NCBI GenBank assembly: GCA_963809695.1
Contig: CAWEKI010000012.1
Location: 186,001 to 250,000 of the forward strand
Length of the DNA: 64,000 nucleotides
From: JAGDMJ01 sp963809695
GTDB lineage: Bacteria; Bacteroidota; Ignavibacteria; UBA10030; UBA6906
Direction: 5' to 3'
Shown here: positions 1-8,794 of the stretch, piece after piece
Layout of the letters: every line of letters starts with the position of its first letter
How positions within the stretch are numbered: the stretch's first letter is position 1
The notes under the pieces: model-generated
What the model saw: only the letters and a program-made list of their open reading frames with translations
Told to the model about the DNA's origin: nothing
Database searches by the model: none
Position numbers and translations under genes: made by a program

Positions 1-1
1 G

Positions 2-1465
2 ACCGAAGGATTCGCCCTCCATGAAATCATCACGGATGACCATGGCCGGCCGTGTGACTACCAGTTCCTGGAGGTCAACCCCTCGTTCGAGCAGTTGACC
101 GGTCTGAGGCGTGAAGATCTCCTGGGTAAACGGGTGCTGGAGGTGCTCCCCGGCCAAGACCGCTTGCGGATTGAGCAATATGGGAACGTGGCCATGACCG
201 GCAAACCGATCCGTTTTGAGGATCATGCCACCCCATCGGAGAGATGGTATGAAGTTCTTGCCTACCGTCCCGCCCCGCGGCAGTTCGCGGTCATCTTCAC
301 GGATATCACCGAGCGCAAGCGTGCGGAGGAGGCACAGCGTGCAAGTGAAGAGAAATACCGCACCATCGTCGAAACGGCGGCTGAGGGCATCGTCATTACG
401 CGCCCGAATGGCGAATTCTTCTACGCGAACCAGCGAATGGTAGACATGCTGGGTTGCAGGATGGACGAGATCATGGGCAAGACGGGCCTGGATTTTACCT
501 GTGATGACCAGCAAACGGAAGTCCTGGAATTGCGGAAAGAACTTCACAAGGGAGATGTAGTGCAGGGCGAGCTCAAATTCTGTCGCAAAGATGGTTCGGT
601 GGTGTGGTCAATGTTCAATGCAACGCCGATTTTCAATGACCGGGGGGAGCATATTTCCAATCTCGCGATGCACACCGACGTTACCAGGCGCAAACAGATC
701 GAGCAAGCCCTGCACGAAAGCCAGGAGCGCTTCCGCCTGGCCATCGAGCACTCGGAGCTCATGGCCTGGCAATGCGATACCGACTTGCGCTTCACGTGGG
801 TCTATAATTCCCAATTCGGCGTTCCCGCGGGGGATCTTCTGGGCAAGAAGCCGCCGGAGGTGGGGAACGAAGAAACGATGGGGGAATTCATCGCCCACAG
901 CCGCGAGGTTCTTGCCGAAGGGGTCGGGACACGCAAGACCGTGAAGCAGATGCGCGCCGATGGCAAGGAGCAATACTTTGATCAGCAGATTGAGCCGGTG
1001 CGGGACTCGAACGGGGCCATCACAGGGCTTGTCGGCATCAGTCTGGATGTCACTGAACGGGTGCTGGCCGAACAGAGATTGCATAAGAGCGAGGAAAGCT
1101 TCCGGGTGATGATCGCCCATTCGGTTGAACCGATGCTCCTGGTGGATGAATCAGGCAGGATTGAGTGCATCAGCCGGAGGGGAGCCGAACAGCTGGGCTA
1201 TCATGAAGCGGAGCTTGTGGGGACAAGTGTGCAACGGTTCCTGGACTGGAATGGGAAACTGGACCTGACACTGCGCCTGCAGGACTTTGTAAGACATGCG
1301 CCGCTCCCCGCGAGAGCTGTGCTCCGGATCAGGAAAAGCGATAGCGAGTGGTGCTGGATGGAGTTGCAGGCAAGCTATGTCAACTACGGACAGAAACCGG
1401 AAAAATATCTGTTGAAATTCGAGATGATCAACCTGAATGGTCTGAGAGGGATTACCACGGAATAG
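2..1465 (+). CDS. Multi-PAS sensor protein, 5' truncated by the window edge
   Basis: The reading frame is open from the first bases, so the N-terminus lies outside the window. The visible 487 codons contain about four PAS/PAC units in tandem. Typical PAC endings such as FTDITERKRAEEA and the repeated starts after them (EEKYRTIVETAAEGI, ERFRLAIEHSELMAW, EESFRVMIAHSVEPM) mark the units. The protein stops straight after the last PAS domain, with no histidine kinase, GGDEF or other output domain in this frame. Any output domain must be N-terminal, or the protein may signal through a partner. The ligand cannot be read from the sequence. The family is clear; the specific role is unknown. Confidence 0.85.
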   Translation, partial: TEGFALHEIITDDHGRPCDYQFLEVNPSFEQLTGLRREDLLGKRVLEVLPGQDRLRIEQYGNVAMTGKPIRFEDHATPSERWYEVLAYRPAPRQFAVIFTDITERKRAEEAQRASEEKYRTIVETAAEGIVITRPNGEFFYANQRMVDMLGCRMDEIMGKTGLDFTCDDQQTEVLELRKELHKGDVVQGELKFCRKDGSVVWSMFNATPIFNDRGEHISNLAMHTDVTRRKQIEQALHESQERFRLAIEHSELMAWQCDTDLRFTWVYNSQFGVPAGDLLGKKPPEVGNEETMGEFIAHSREVLAEGVGTRKTVKQMRADGKEQYFDQQIEPVRDSNGAITGLVGISLDVTERVLAEQRLHKSEESFRVMIAHSVEPMLLVDESGRIECISRRGAEQLGYHEAELVGTSVQRFLDWNGKLDLTLRLQDFVRHAPLPARAVLRIRKSDSEWCWMELQASYVNYGQKPEKYLLKFEMINLNGLRGITTE

Positions 1466-1643
1466 GGTCTTGAGAAGACACAGCGGTGTAACGAATGGGC
1501 GAGGGACCAGCACGCGTCCCCATCCCCCAGGCCCTTCCATTGCCCCTTCTTGCTTCTTTAGCAAAGCAATATTACCATAGTATCAACGCCACACCCACCG
1601 CTCTTTCCGCTTATTGCATGCCAGCTTCAAAAGGAGATTTCCG

Positions 1644-3752
1644 ATGAATAACGTATGGATGCGTGTCGCACTTTTGTTTGCGCTTACGCTTTTCCTGCTT
1701 GTGCCGGGATCCGTTACTTCCGGGGAGAAAGGGCCGGAAGGCGTCTGGAAGCTCATTCCCGAAAAAAGCACCGACATTGACCTCTACGGAACACTCTCGA
1801 TTGACATCCGCACCGACGGGCCAAAGCTGGTCTTGATCCGTACCTGGGGAGCAGGGCGCAGTTACCGCGATTCGCTTTCTCTCGCTGTTGGCGGAACGGT
1901 GAACCCCATTCCGGTGAGCAAAAGGGTATTTCCCTCGAACGTTTTCATGGGCGTTGCCATGCTGGCCGGGTCAACACGAGAGATCAAAGCGTATCGGACC
2001 GGTGATACCGGCATCCGACTGGAAGAATCCTTCCGCCTCCGCGGGTCGCAGGGAGAAGTGCCCGTGACGGCAACACATGTGTTCACTCACGTGCCAGGAC
2101 AGGATATCCTGACGTATGAGATTCATCGCTCGACAAGAACCTCGGGCGCGCCAATTAGATTCACGCTGAGCCGCGCCGGGTCCAGTGACGGATATGGCCT
2201 TGAGAAAACCGACGCATACGCGTTTCGACTCGAAGATAACTGGGAGATCGATGGGAAACTCCCTCTGCAGGCGTTCTATATCAGCCTCCAGGGCGTCGTC
2301 AACAAGGCCGGTCCAAGGGTGTATATTCTCTACCCGGACAATTGGCCGTTCACGTATGTACAGTCGGTTTATAACTTCTACCGGGACACGCGCCACTACA
2401 CATTCCGTGAGCTCCGCACGCCGGAACAGGCTCTCACGGCGCTGAAACAGTATGTGAATGGATATGTGGTATGGGACAAAAAAGTCCGGACGTCGCTGAT
2501 CGTGGCATTTACCGTGGCAGGGTTGGAAAAGGCAGTGGTCGTAAGCGAAGAGATGATCCCGCTGATGGAGAAAGCCGGCCTGAAGCCGGTGGAAGATTTC
2601 CGCGGCAGGTTCACCGGACAGAACGATGCGCAAATGTACGCCTGGGCGTACAAACAATATTGGGGCCGCTGTAACAAGGAATACATCGTCTGGCTCGGTG
2701 GTGAGGCCGGGAAGATCATGAAGCCGGGGATTGCCGACTGGGGCATCTGCAAGGGAGCATTCTTCAACGACCTCTCGTGCCGCCGCACGGATACAACGGA
2801 GTATGCTCTTGCAGACAAGCTCCTCTCCGAAATGAAGCCGATGTCCATGGTGATGGGGTGGCATTCCTACGCGAAAGATCTTGAGCGGGAATACGTCCGG
2901 TTGACCTCCAGCCATGGGCACCGTGTGGAAGGTCTGCACACGCTGCCGAACCTGAGCTTCAGCGCGCAAGTGCCCGCGTCTCCTGGCTTTGTGTACAAGA
3001 ACAACCACCACGTTCAGCCGGGGCAGCCAATGGCTCCGTCGAAGAAAGTGTATTTGACCTGCATCCAGACTGATGGGATTGGACTTGGCGCATGGCTCAA
3101 GCCGGGCCGCGGTGAAATTCCTTATGCCTGGGAAGTGCTGATGAATTACACCTGGATGGCGCCTGCCATGGCCGAATACTTCTACACAATGGCCACGCCG
3201 AACGACTACTTCATTGGATGCCTCTCGGGTCCCGGATACCTGTATCCGAAGGCCGTGCCGCGTGACACGTTGAAACAGTTGATCGCCCTCGCGCGGGAGC
3301 AGATGAAAGTGCTTGACCTGAGAGTGTTCGAAACAATGGATTACTCCGAAGGAGCGACGGTCGAGGGAAACAGCGATCTGCCCAAAAGCATCGTGAACAT
3401 GTACTACGAAGGGATACCTGAAGCAATTGGCTTTGTCAATGGCTACGCGCCATCCTATACGTTCGATGTGAAAGACGGAAAGCCGTTCATGTCATACGAT
3501 TATTATTTGTCGCCAGAGCGTCCGGAGGCGGACGCTGTGGCGGACCTGCAGGAATTGGCTCGGATCAATCCCAAACGCCCGTATTTCCTTCTCGCGCACA
3601 TCCGCGAATCCAGCGACATCAAGAGGGTAAAGGGAATTCTCGACAAACTGGGGCCCGACTTCGAAGTGGTCCCGCTCGATGTGTTCCTCACGATGGCGGG
3701 CAATGACCCGACATTCAAAGAGCGGTTCCTCGATCCCAAAGAGAAGCTCTGA
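1644..3752 (+). CDS. Secreted GxGYxYP-family putative glycoside hydrolase
   Basis: The 702-residue protein starts with a signal peptide (hydrophobic stretch ALLFALTLFLLVPGS). I chose the ATG at 1644 because AAAGGAG lies just upstream; an in-frame TTG 30 bases earlier has no such support. Residues 529-535 are GPGYLYP, the motif naming the GxGYxYP family of putative glycosidases in Bacteroidetes and relatives. The N-terminal 200 residues look like a separate beta-rich domain. It lies just upstream of two GH127 genes on the same strand, so a role in plant polysaccharide breakdown outside the cytoplasm is likely. Substrate and activity are not known from sequence. Confidence 0.82.
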   Translation: MNNVWMRVALLFALTLFLLVPGSVTSGEKGPEGVWKLIPEKSTDIDLYGTLSIDIRTDGPKLVLIRTWGAGRSYRDSLSLAVGGTVNPIPVSKRVFPSNVFMGVAMLAGSTREIKAYRTGDTGIRLEESFRLRGSQGEVPVTATHVFTHVPGQDILTYEIHRSTRTSGAPIRFTLSRAGSSDGYGLEKTDAYAFRLEDNWEIDGKLPLQAFYISLQGVVNKAGPRVYILYPDNWPFTYVQSVYNFYRDTRHYTFRELRTPEQALTALKQYVNGYVVWDKKVRTSLIVAFTVAGLEKAVVVSEEMIPLMEKAGLKPVEDFRGRFTGQNDAQMYAWAYKQYWGRCNKEYIVWLGGEAGKIMKPGIADWGICKGAFFNDLSCRRTDTTEYALADKLLSEMKPMSMVMGWHSYAKDLEREYVRLTSSHGHRVEGLHTLPNLSFSAQVPASPGFVYKNNHHVQPGQPMAPSKKVYLTCIQTDGIGLGAWLKPGRGEIPYAWEVLMNYTWMAPAMAEYFYTMATPNDYFIGCLSGPGYLYPKAVPRDTLKQLIALAREQMKVLDLRVFETMDYSEGATVEGNSDLPKSIVNMYYEGIPEAIGFVNGYAPSYTFDVKDGKPFMSYDYYLSPERPEADAVADLQELARINPKRPYFLLAHIRESSDIKRVKGILDKLGPDFEVVPLDVFLTMAGNDPTFKERFLDPKEKL

Positions 3753-3775
3753 CTTCCATGAAAGGATCTGTCCGG

Positions 3776-6094
3776 ATGAAAACCTGGAGCATCTCCGCTC
3801 TGCTCGGTGTGTTCTGCGCAGGAACGCTCATGAGCGGCGAGCTAAACACCGACGCGAGAGTGCATGTGCATCCATTTGCACTGCAACAGGTACGGCTGCT
3901 CGACGGCCCGATTAAAGAGGCAGCCGAACGGAATCAGGCTTTCCTGCGCGGCATGGATCTGGACCGGCTGCTGCACACGTTCCGATTGACCGCGGGCATT
4001 CCGACATCGGCTGAGCCGTTGGGGGGCTGGGAAGCTCCGACGATCGAGCTGCGCGGCCACTTCACCGGTCATTTCCTTTCCGCATGTGCGCTGATGTATG
4101 CGAGCGCAGGTGATGCCGTGTTGAAGGCCAAGGCCGATACGCTCGTCGCGGAGCTTGCGAAGTGCCAGGGGAAACTCGGGAACGGCTACCTGAGCGCCTA
4201 TCCCGAGGAGTTCATCGATCGCGTTGAAGCGACAGGAAAAGTCTGGGCTCCCTGGTATACCCTTCACAAGATTTTTCAGGGGTTGATCGATGTCTACGTC
4301 TATACCGGCAACACGCAGGCCCTGGATGTCGTGAAGAAAATGACGGCCTGGGCAAAAAAGCGGACAGACCGGCTGAGCGACGAACAGATGCAGGACATGC
4401 TGAAGACCGAGTTCGGAGGGATGAGCGAGTCTCTGTTCAATCTCTACGCCATCACGAAAGATCCTGCCCACCTGAGCCTGGCAAAGCGATTTGAGAAGCG
4501 CTCCTTCCTCGATCCACTGCAGAATCATGAGGACAAGCTCAGAGGACTGCACGCCAACACCCATATTCCTCAGGCTGTCGGGGCGGCCCGCGGCTATGAA
4601 CTGACAGGCGAAAAAAGATACGGCACGATCTCGCGTTTCTTCTGGAACCAGGTTGTCCATGCGCGCTCCTATGCGACAGGGGGAACGAGCAACGGCGAGC
4701 ATTGGGGAAGCGAGCCGTACCACCTTTCCACCCAGCTCGGCCCAAGCACGGAGGAGAGCTGCTGTTCATACAATATGCTCAAGCTTACCTCGCATCTGTT
4801 TTCATGGGATCCGGAACCCGAGTATGCCGAATACTATGAGAGGACGTACTTCAACAGCATCCTGCCGACCCAGGATCCGAGGACCGGGGGGCTAATGTAT
4901 TATAAGCCGCTCGGATCGGGTTGGTACAAGACATTCGGTACGCCCCGGAACTCCTTCTGGTGCTGCACGGGAACCGGCGTGGAATCGTTCGGCCGCCTGG
5001 CGAGCGATGTCTACTACCATGACGAGAACAGCGTCTTTGTCAATCTCTTTGTTCCCTCCGAACTGCAATGGGAGGAAAAAGGTCTGACCCTCCGGCAGGA
5101 AACCAAGTTCCCTGAAAATGCAAGCACCCGCCTGACAATACACGCAAAGCGGCCGGTCGCCGTTGCTTTGAAGATCCGCATACCACAATGGAGCAGCACC
5201 GGTGCCCGCGTGACCCTCAATGGAAAAGATTTAGGCGTCAGCTCGAGTCCGGGGAGTTATCTCATCCTTGAGCGCACATGGAAGGATGGGGACACGGTCG
5301 AGGTGCGATACAGCATGACGCTCCACCTTCATCCCATGCCGGACGATCCGGCGATGGCGGCCATCATGTACGGGCCGGTCGTGCTGGCCGGAAAGCTGGA
5401 AGAGGGGCGCCTGGCCGACACACTCCGGTACGGCACGTATGGCCCGACATTGCCCCCGGTTCTCTCGCCGGTCTTTGTAACAAATGCCAGAGATCTCGCC
5501 TCCTGGATCGACCCAGTCCCTGGCAAGCCGCTGACATTCCGCACAAAAGGCGCCGGCGTGCCCCGGGATGTTGATCTCGTTCCGCTGGAAGAGATCGCTG
5601 ACGAGCGCTACGCGGTCTACTGGAATTTCTTCAGTACGGCGGCATGGGAGGAGGCAAAACGGGAAAGCGAACAGTTCACCGGCAAGATGCTGGACAACTT
5701 CGTCATTGGCGACCAGAATTCGGAAACGGCCCATAGCATGTTCGGCAACGAGATCCTGAAGGGAACGGATGCCGGAAGAAAATGGATGTCGACGAAGGAC
5801 TGGTTCAACATATCCATGAAGGTGTTGATTGACCGCCCGGTGGATCTCAGGCTGACTTTTGCCAGGAACGACACCGGCAGGGCCTATACCATCTCGCTCG
5901 ATGAGATTCCCATGCAGTTGAAACCCATCGTGAAAGAGATGAAGGATGGGACAGTGGAAGAGGTGTACCAGATCCCGCTGACGATGACCCACGGCCGACG
6001 AACAGCGATCGTTTCATTCCAGAGCCGGCGGTGGTTCGAGGGGAAGAAGCTCTTGCGTTGCGAGATGCACGGGTCGGCAAATCGCTCCGAGTAA
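3776..6094 (+). CDS. Secreted GH127-type (DUF1680) beta-L-arabinofuranosidase-like enzyme
   Basis: The 772-residue protein has a signal peptide (MKTWSISALLGVFCAG). The ATG at 3776 is preferred over 3758 because AAAGGA sits at proper spacing before it. It carries the DUF1680 (alpha/alpha)6 barrel and the residues that bind zinc and do catalysis in GH127/146: an E-x-C pair (E327, C329 in EESCC) and a cysteine pair (C396-C397 in FWCCTGTG). This family releases beta-L-arabinofuranose using a cysteine nucleophile. C-terminal beta domains follow from about residue 440. It is probably co-transcribed with the GxGYxYP gene, whose stop is 23 bases upstream. Exact substrate is inferred. Confidence 0.9.
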   Translation: MKTWSISALLGVFCAGTLMSGELNTDARVHVHPFALQQVRLLDGPIKEAAERNQAFLRGMDLDRLLHTFRLTAGIPTSAEPLGGWEAPTIELRGHFTGHFLSACALMYASAGDAVLKAKADTLVAELAKCQGKLGNGYLSAYPEEFIDRVEATGKVWAPWYTLHKIFQGLIDVYVYTGNTQALDVVKKMTAWAKKRTDRLSDEQMQDMLKTEFGGMSESLFNLYAITKDPAHLSLAKRFEKRSFLDPLQNHEDKLRGLHANTHIPQAVGAARGYELTGEKRYGTISRFFWNQVVHARSYATGGTSNGEHWGSEPYHLSTQLGPSTEESCCSYNMLKLTSHLFSWDPEPEYAEYYERTYFNSILPTQDPRTGGLMYYKPLGSGWYKTFGTPRNSFWCCTGTGVESFGRLASDVYYHDENSVFVNLFVPSELQWEEKGLTLRQETKFPENASTRLTIHAKRPVAVALKIRIPQWSSTGARVTLNGKDLGVSSSPGSYLILERTWKDGDTVEVRYSMTLHLHPMPDDPAMAAIMYGPVVLAGKLEEGRLADTLRYGTYGPTLPPVLSPVFVTNARDLASWIDPVPGKPLTFRTKGAGVPRDVDLVPLEEIADERYAVYWNFFSTAAWEEAKRESEQFTGKMLDNFVIGDQNSETAHSMFGNEILKGTDAGRKWMSTKDWFNISMKVLIDRPVDLRLTFARNDTGRAYTISLDEIPMQLKPIVKEMKDGTVEEVYQIPLTMTHGRRTAIVSFQSRRWFEGKKLLRCEMHGSANRSE

Positions 6095-6138
6095 TCAGAG
6101 CGATTGAGGTACTATCATTCAATCTCAATGGGACCATT

Positions 6139-8541
6139 ATGAATCGCCTACTCGTTGATGCGGTTGCTTCATGCCTGTTTTGTACCGGCACTCTCCTGGC
6201 CCAACACAACGACTACCCCATCACCCAGGTGCCGTTCGACAAAGTCAAGGTGCAGGATTCCTTCTGGGCCAAGCGCCTCGAGGTCAATCGCGCGGTGACC
6301 CTTCCGCACAACATCCGCGAATGCGAAGAGACGGGACGCATCGACAACTTTGCCATTGCCGGAGGGCTCAAGAAGGGCAAATTCGTCGGGATTCACTTCA
6401 ACGACTCCGATGTCTACAAGGTTATTGAAGCCGCATCATACCATCTGGCTCTTCGCCCGGATGCGCGGTTGGAGAAGCTTCTGGACAGTCTCATCAGTAT
6501 CATCGGGGCAGCACAGGAGCCTGACGGTTATCTTTACACTGCACGGAAGCTCATACGGGATGATTATCAGCCCCCCGGCGGGAAAGAACGGTGGGTGGGG
6601 ATCAAGGATGGCAGCCATGAGCTCTACAACGCCGGGCACATGTACGAGGCGGCGGTAGCGCATTTCAAGGCAACCGGCAAGAGGAATCTTCTCAACATTG
6701 CCGTCAAAAACGCGGACCTTCTCTGCAACACCTTCGGCCCGGGCAAACGCGGGGAAGTACCCGGCCACCAGGAGATCGAGATCGGGCTGGTGAAGCTCTA
6801 CCGGGTCACCGGGGAAGAAAAGTATTTGAATCTCGCCAAATTCTATCTTGACGAACGCGGGAATGCCAAAGGGCACGAGTTGATGGGAGAGTACTCGCAG
6901 GACCACAAGCCGGTCCGGGAGCAGACCGCCGCCGTCGGTCACTCGGTGCGCGCCGCGTACATGTATTCGGGGATGGCCGATGTTGCCGCATTGACCGGGG
7001 ATTCTACCTACGTGGATGCGCTCGACAAGATCTGGGACGATGTGGTCGGAACAAAACTCTATGTCACGGGCGGACTCGGAGCTTCGGGAGGGAATGAAGG
7101 CTTCAGCAGCGGCTACGAACTCCCGAACCTCACCGCGTATTGTGAAACCTGTGCCGCAATTGCGAACGCCCTCTGGAACGACCGCATGTTTCTCTGGCAC
7201 GGAGACGGCAAATACTTCGATATTATCGAGCGGGCCATCTACAATAATGTGCTTTCCGGTATCGGTATGAGCGGTGATTGCTTCTTCTATCCGAATCGCC
7301 TTGAAGTGCTGGCGAACGGGGCAAAGCGCTCCGCCTGGTTCGATTGTGCCTGCTGCCCGCCAAATGACGCGCGCATTATTCCTTCCATTCAAGGATGGAT
7401 TTACGCCTATGACCGGAGGAATCTGTACGTTAATCTGTTCATCGGAAGCGAAACTACCGTCCCGATGGAAAAACAACCTGTTCCCATAAAGCAGGTGACC
7501 CGCTATCCCTGGGAAGGAAAAGTGAGACTTACCGTTGATCCGCGCAAGCCCGCAACGTTCAACCTGAACCTCCGCATCCCTGGCTGGGCGCAAAACCGTC
7601 CGGTGCCGAGTGATCTCTACCGGTACCAGGACGTTTCAGTGAGAAGCCTCGTCATCCATGTGAATGGGGAGCCCGTTGCCTATAAGGTTGAGAAGAACTT
7701 TGCTCAGATTGACCGGATATGGAAGAAGGGAGATGTGGTAGATCTGGAGTTGCCGATGGAAGTACGGCGGGTGATCGCCCATCCAAACCTCAAGGAGGAC
7801 CGCGGGCGCGTAGCACTGGAGCGTGGACCCATCGTGTTCTGCCTGGAAGGAGCGGATAATAAGGAGGGAAGGGTGGTCAATCTTGTTCTTTCCGATGATG
7901 TGACGTTTACGAGCGAATTCCGCAGCGACCTTCTGGGAGGCGTTCAGGTCGTGAAAGGCACGGCCATCCCCGCAAAGCGGACGCTTACGGGAGAGATCGT
8001 TGCCGGAGACAAGCAGGAGTTCATGGCAATTCCCTATTACGCTTGGGCGCATCGCGATAGGTGTGAAATGACAGTTTGGCCGGCCCGTGAAAAAGATCAC
8101 GCCCGCGCTTTGCCGGCGCCGACAGCAGCCTTTCGGAGCAAGGCGACCGCTTCGGGAGGACGCAGCCCGGAGGTGGTGAAATACCAGATGATACCGGGGA
8201 GCTCCATGGATCAGTCGTGCCCTTACATGCATTGGTGGCCGAAGAAAGGAACAACAGAATGGGTGCAATATGATTTTGCTGAACCTGAAACCGTTGGCAC
8301 AGCGGAAGTGTACTGGTTTGATGACACCGGATACGGGGAATGCCGGGTCCCGGCCTCCTGGCGCATACTCTACAAACAGGGGGACGAATGGAGGCCCGTG
8401 GAGAATACGGCCCCTTATGAAAACCGCAGAGACCAGTTTAACATGGTCACGTTCAAGCCGGTGAAGACGAGCGCGTTGAAACTGGAAGTCGGGTTGGCAC
8501 CGGATTTCTCAGCGGGATTGTACACCTGGAATGTGGAATGA
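6139..8541 (+). CDS. Secreted GH127-type (DUF1680) glycosidase with discoidin-like C-terminus
   Basis: The 800-residue protein starts with a signal peptide ending near TGTLLAQ. The start at 6139 gives a clean signal sequence; the frame extends upstream but only over the end of the previous gene. It is a second DUF1680 barrel, distinct from the upstream one. The metal/catalytic residues are present as E336-x-C338 (YCETC) and C405-C406 (DCACCPPND). The last 130 residues (from about AFRSKATAS) resemble an F5/8-type carbohydrate-binding fold. Two dissimilar GH127 enzymes side by side suggest stepwise removal of differently linked L-arabinofuranose, for example from pectic arabinan or arabinogalactan; this is inference. 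Confidence 0.88.
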   Translation: MNRLLVDAVASCLFCTGTLLAQHNDYPITQVPFDKVKVQDSFWAKRLEVNRAVTLPHNIRECEETGRIDNFAIAGGLKKGKFVGIHFNDSDVYKVIEAASYHLALRPDARLEKLLDSLISIIGAAQEPDGYLYTARKLIRDDYQPPGGKERWVGIKDGSHELYNAGHMYEAAVAHFKATGKRNLLNIAVKNADLLCNTFGPGKRGEVPGHQEIEIGLVKLYRVTGEEKYLNLAKFYLDERGNAKGHELMGEYSQDHKPVREQTAAVGHSVRAAYMYSGMADVAALTGDSTYVDALDKIWDDVVGTKLYVTGGLGASGGNEGFSSGYELPNLTAYCETCAAIANALWNDRMFLWHGDGKYFDIIERAIYNNVLSGIGMSGDCFFYPNRLEVLANGAKRSAWFDCACCPPNDARIIPSIQGWIYAYDRRNLYVNLFIGSETTVPMEKQPVPIKQVTRYPWEGKVRLTVDPRKPATFNLNLRIPGWAQNRPVPSDLYRYQDVSVRSLVIHVNGEPVAYKVEKNFAQIDRIWKKGDVVDLELPMEVRRVIAHPNLKEDRGRVALERGPIVFCLEGADNKEGRVVNLVLSDDVTFTSEFRSDLLGGVQVVKGTAIPAKRTLTGEIVAGDKQEFMAIPYYAWAHRDRCEMTVWPAREKDHARALPAPTAAFRSKATASGGRSPEVVKYQMIPGSSMDQSCPYMHWWPKKGTTEWVQYDFAEPETVGTAEVYWFDDTGYGECRVPASWRILYKQGDEWRPVENTAPYENRRDQFNMVTFKPVKTSALKLEVGLAPDFSAGLYTWNVE

Positions 8542-8608
8542 ACCCTTTCCGTGCCATCGTCATGAAAGGCGCCCGGCGTACCGCCAGCGCATACCCGCCG
8601 TAGGAATT

Positions 8609-8794
8609 CTAGAGCAGGCCGAAACTCAGCAGCTCAAGTACGTATTCCTCGCTCTGCCGTAGCGCTTCCAGCCGGCAGGTGCGAATATACTCCGTGAAGT
8701 TGCGCACCGTCGGCATGACTGTCGACGATGCTCGCTGCAGCACCTCATCTGTGAATCGCCTGACCCGGAGGTAATCACGATTCACAATTCGCAT
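8609..8794 (-). CDS. Small hypothetical ORF or gene remnant downstream of the rhamnosidase
   Basis: This 61-codon frame overlaps the end of the rhamnosidase gene by 13 bases on the same strand. Its sequence looks protein-like, with a mixed hydrophobic/charged helical pattern (EALRQSEEYVLELLSFG), and it stops abruptly after that helix. It could be a small translationally coupled protein or the truncated start of a longer gene. I do not recognise a family and cannot exclude a chance frame. Confidence 0.3.
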   Translation of the reverse strand: MRIVNRDYLRVRRFTDEVLQRASSTVMPTVRNFTEYIRTCRLEALRQSEEYVLELLSFGLL

